In this document: piece by piece, positions 5,370 to 5,651 of the stretch
Layout: the number at the start of each line of letters is the position of its first letter
Position numbering within the stretch: position 1 is the first letter of the stretch
Origin: Phenylobacterium sp.
GTDB taxonomy: Bacteria; Pseudomonadota; Alphaproteobacteria; Caulobacterales; Caulobacteraceae
Assembly: GCA_028698405.1 (NCBI GenBank)
Contig: JAQVDF010000157.1
Location: 1-5,651 of the forward strand
DNA: 5,651 nucleotides
Direction: 5' to 3'
Position numbers and translations under genes: made by a program
Notes under the pieces: generated by a model
The model's database searches: none
What the model was told of the DNA's origin: nothing
What the model saw: only the letters and a program-made list of their open reading frames with translations

Positions 5370-5651
5370 TTGGCTTCCGCTTCCACCCCCGTGCTCGAGC
5401 TGAAGGACCTCAAGGTCGACTTCGCGACCCACGACGGCCTGGTGAACGCCGTCCGCGGCGTCTCCCTGCAGGTGGGCTGCGGCGAGACGCTTGGCGTGGT
5501 CGGCGAGAGCGGCTCGGGCAAGAGCCAGACCTTCATGGCGGTGATGGGCCTTCTGGCCCACAACGGCCGCGCCTCGGGCTCGGCCAAGTTCCATGGCCAG
5601 GAGATCCTCGGCCTCAAGCCGCGCGAGCTGAACAGGATCCGCGGCTCGAAG
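5370..5651 (+). CDS. oppD: Oligopeptide ABC transporter ATPase, OppD-like (5' part)
   Basis: The first 94 residues of an ABC transporter nucleotide-binding subunit are visible; the gene continues beyond the window. VLELKDLKVDF opens the ATPase domain, and the Walker A loop is GESGSGKS at 45-52 with Lys51 and Ser52. The following QTFMAVMGLLAHNGR, then GSAKF and the ELNRIRG segment, closely follow OppD, one of the two ATPases that power uptake of short peptides (OppBCDF). The Q-loop, signature and Walker B lie beyond the end. It starts with TTG, supported by the AGGAG six bases upstream. DppD or a related peptide/nickel transporter subunit cannot be excluded from this fragment. It diverges from gmhB, with 92 bases between them. 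Confidence 0.88.
   Translation, partial: MASASTPVLELKDLKVDFATHDGLVNAVRGVSLQVGCGETLGVVGESGSGKSQTFMAVMGLLAHNGRASGSAKFHGQEILGLKPRELNRIRGSK

Overview
The window is about 70% G+C with dense gene packing and strongly G/C-ending codons. The protein content points to an alphaproteobacterium, most likely in or near Caulobacteraceae (Caulobacter or Phenylobacterium type). That placement is inferred from remembered protein similarity and not from a search.

Layout. Positions 1-81 hold the Ala/Pro-rich C-terminal end of an unidentified gene. Facing it is a very short gene on the minus strand (86-196), which would encode a 36-residue, uncharged, hydrophobic peptide behind a good ribosome binding site. A relatively AT-rich divergent intergenic region (197-351) follows. 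Next comes a co-directional plus-strand DNA-repair block. It contains a ligase-associated metallo-beta-lactamase/beta-CASP exonuclease (352-1365), an AidB-type acyl-CoA dehydrogenase-like alkylation-response flavoprotein (1438-3090), and an ATP-dependent DNA ligase of the PP_1105 / 'cisplatin damage response' family (3141-4760). Convergent to the ligase is a GmhB-like HAD phosphatase on the minus strand (4765-5277). The two stop codons sit inside one perfect 16-bp palindrome. After a 92-bp divergent spacer, an OppD-like peptide ABC transporter ATPase starts at 5370 and runs off the window.

How the genes work together. The exonuclease and the ligase belong to a known repair cluster that elsewhere also carries an Lhr-type helicase and a metallophosphoesterase; neither partner is in this window. 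Here aidB sits between the exonuclease and the ligase. This suggests that end processing, sealing and alkylation-damage protection are expressed together. GmhB would serve lipopolysaccharide heptose synthesis, and the ABC protein would serve peptide uptake; neither has an obvious link to the repair block.

Most worth a second look are the 36-residue peptide gene, the aidB insertion in the exonuclease-ligase pair, the RNA-type motif C histidine in the exonuclease, the loss of half the zinc site in GmhB, and possible leaderless starts. I see no CRISPR array, tRNA, rRNA or insertion sequence. I do not see a convincing wholly new system.
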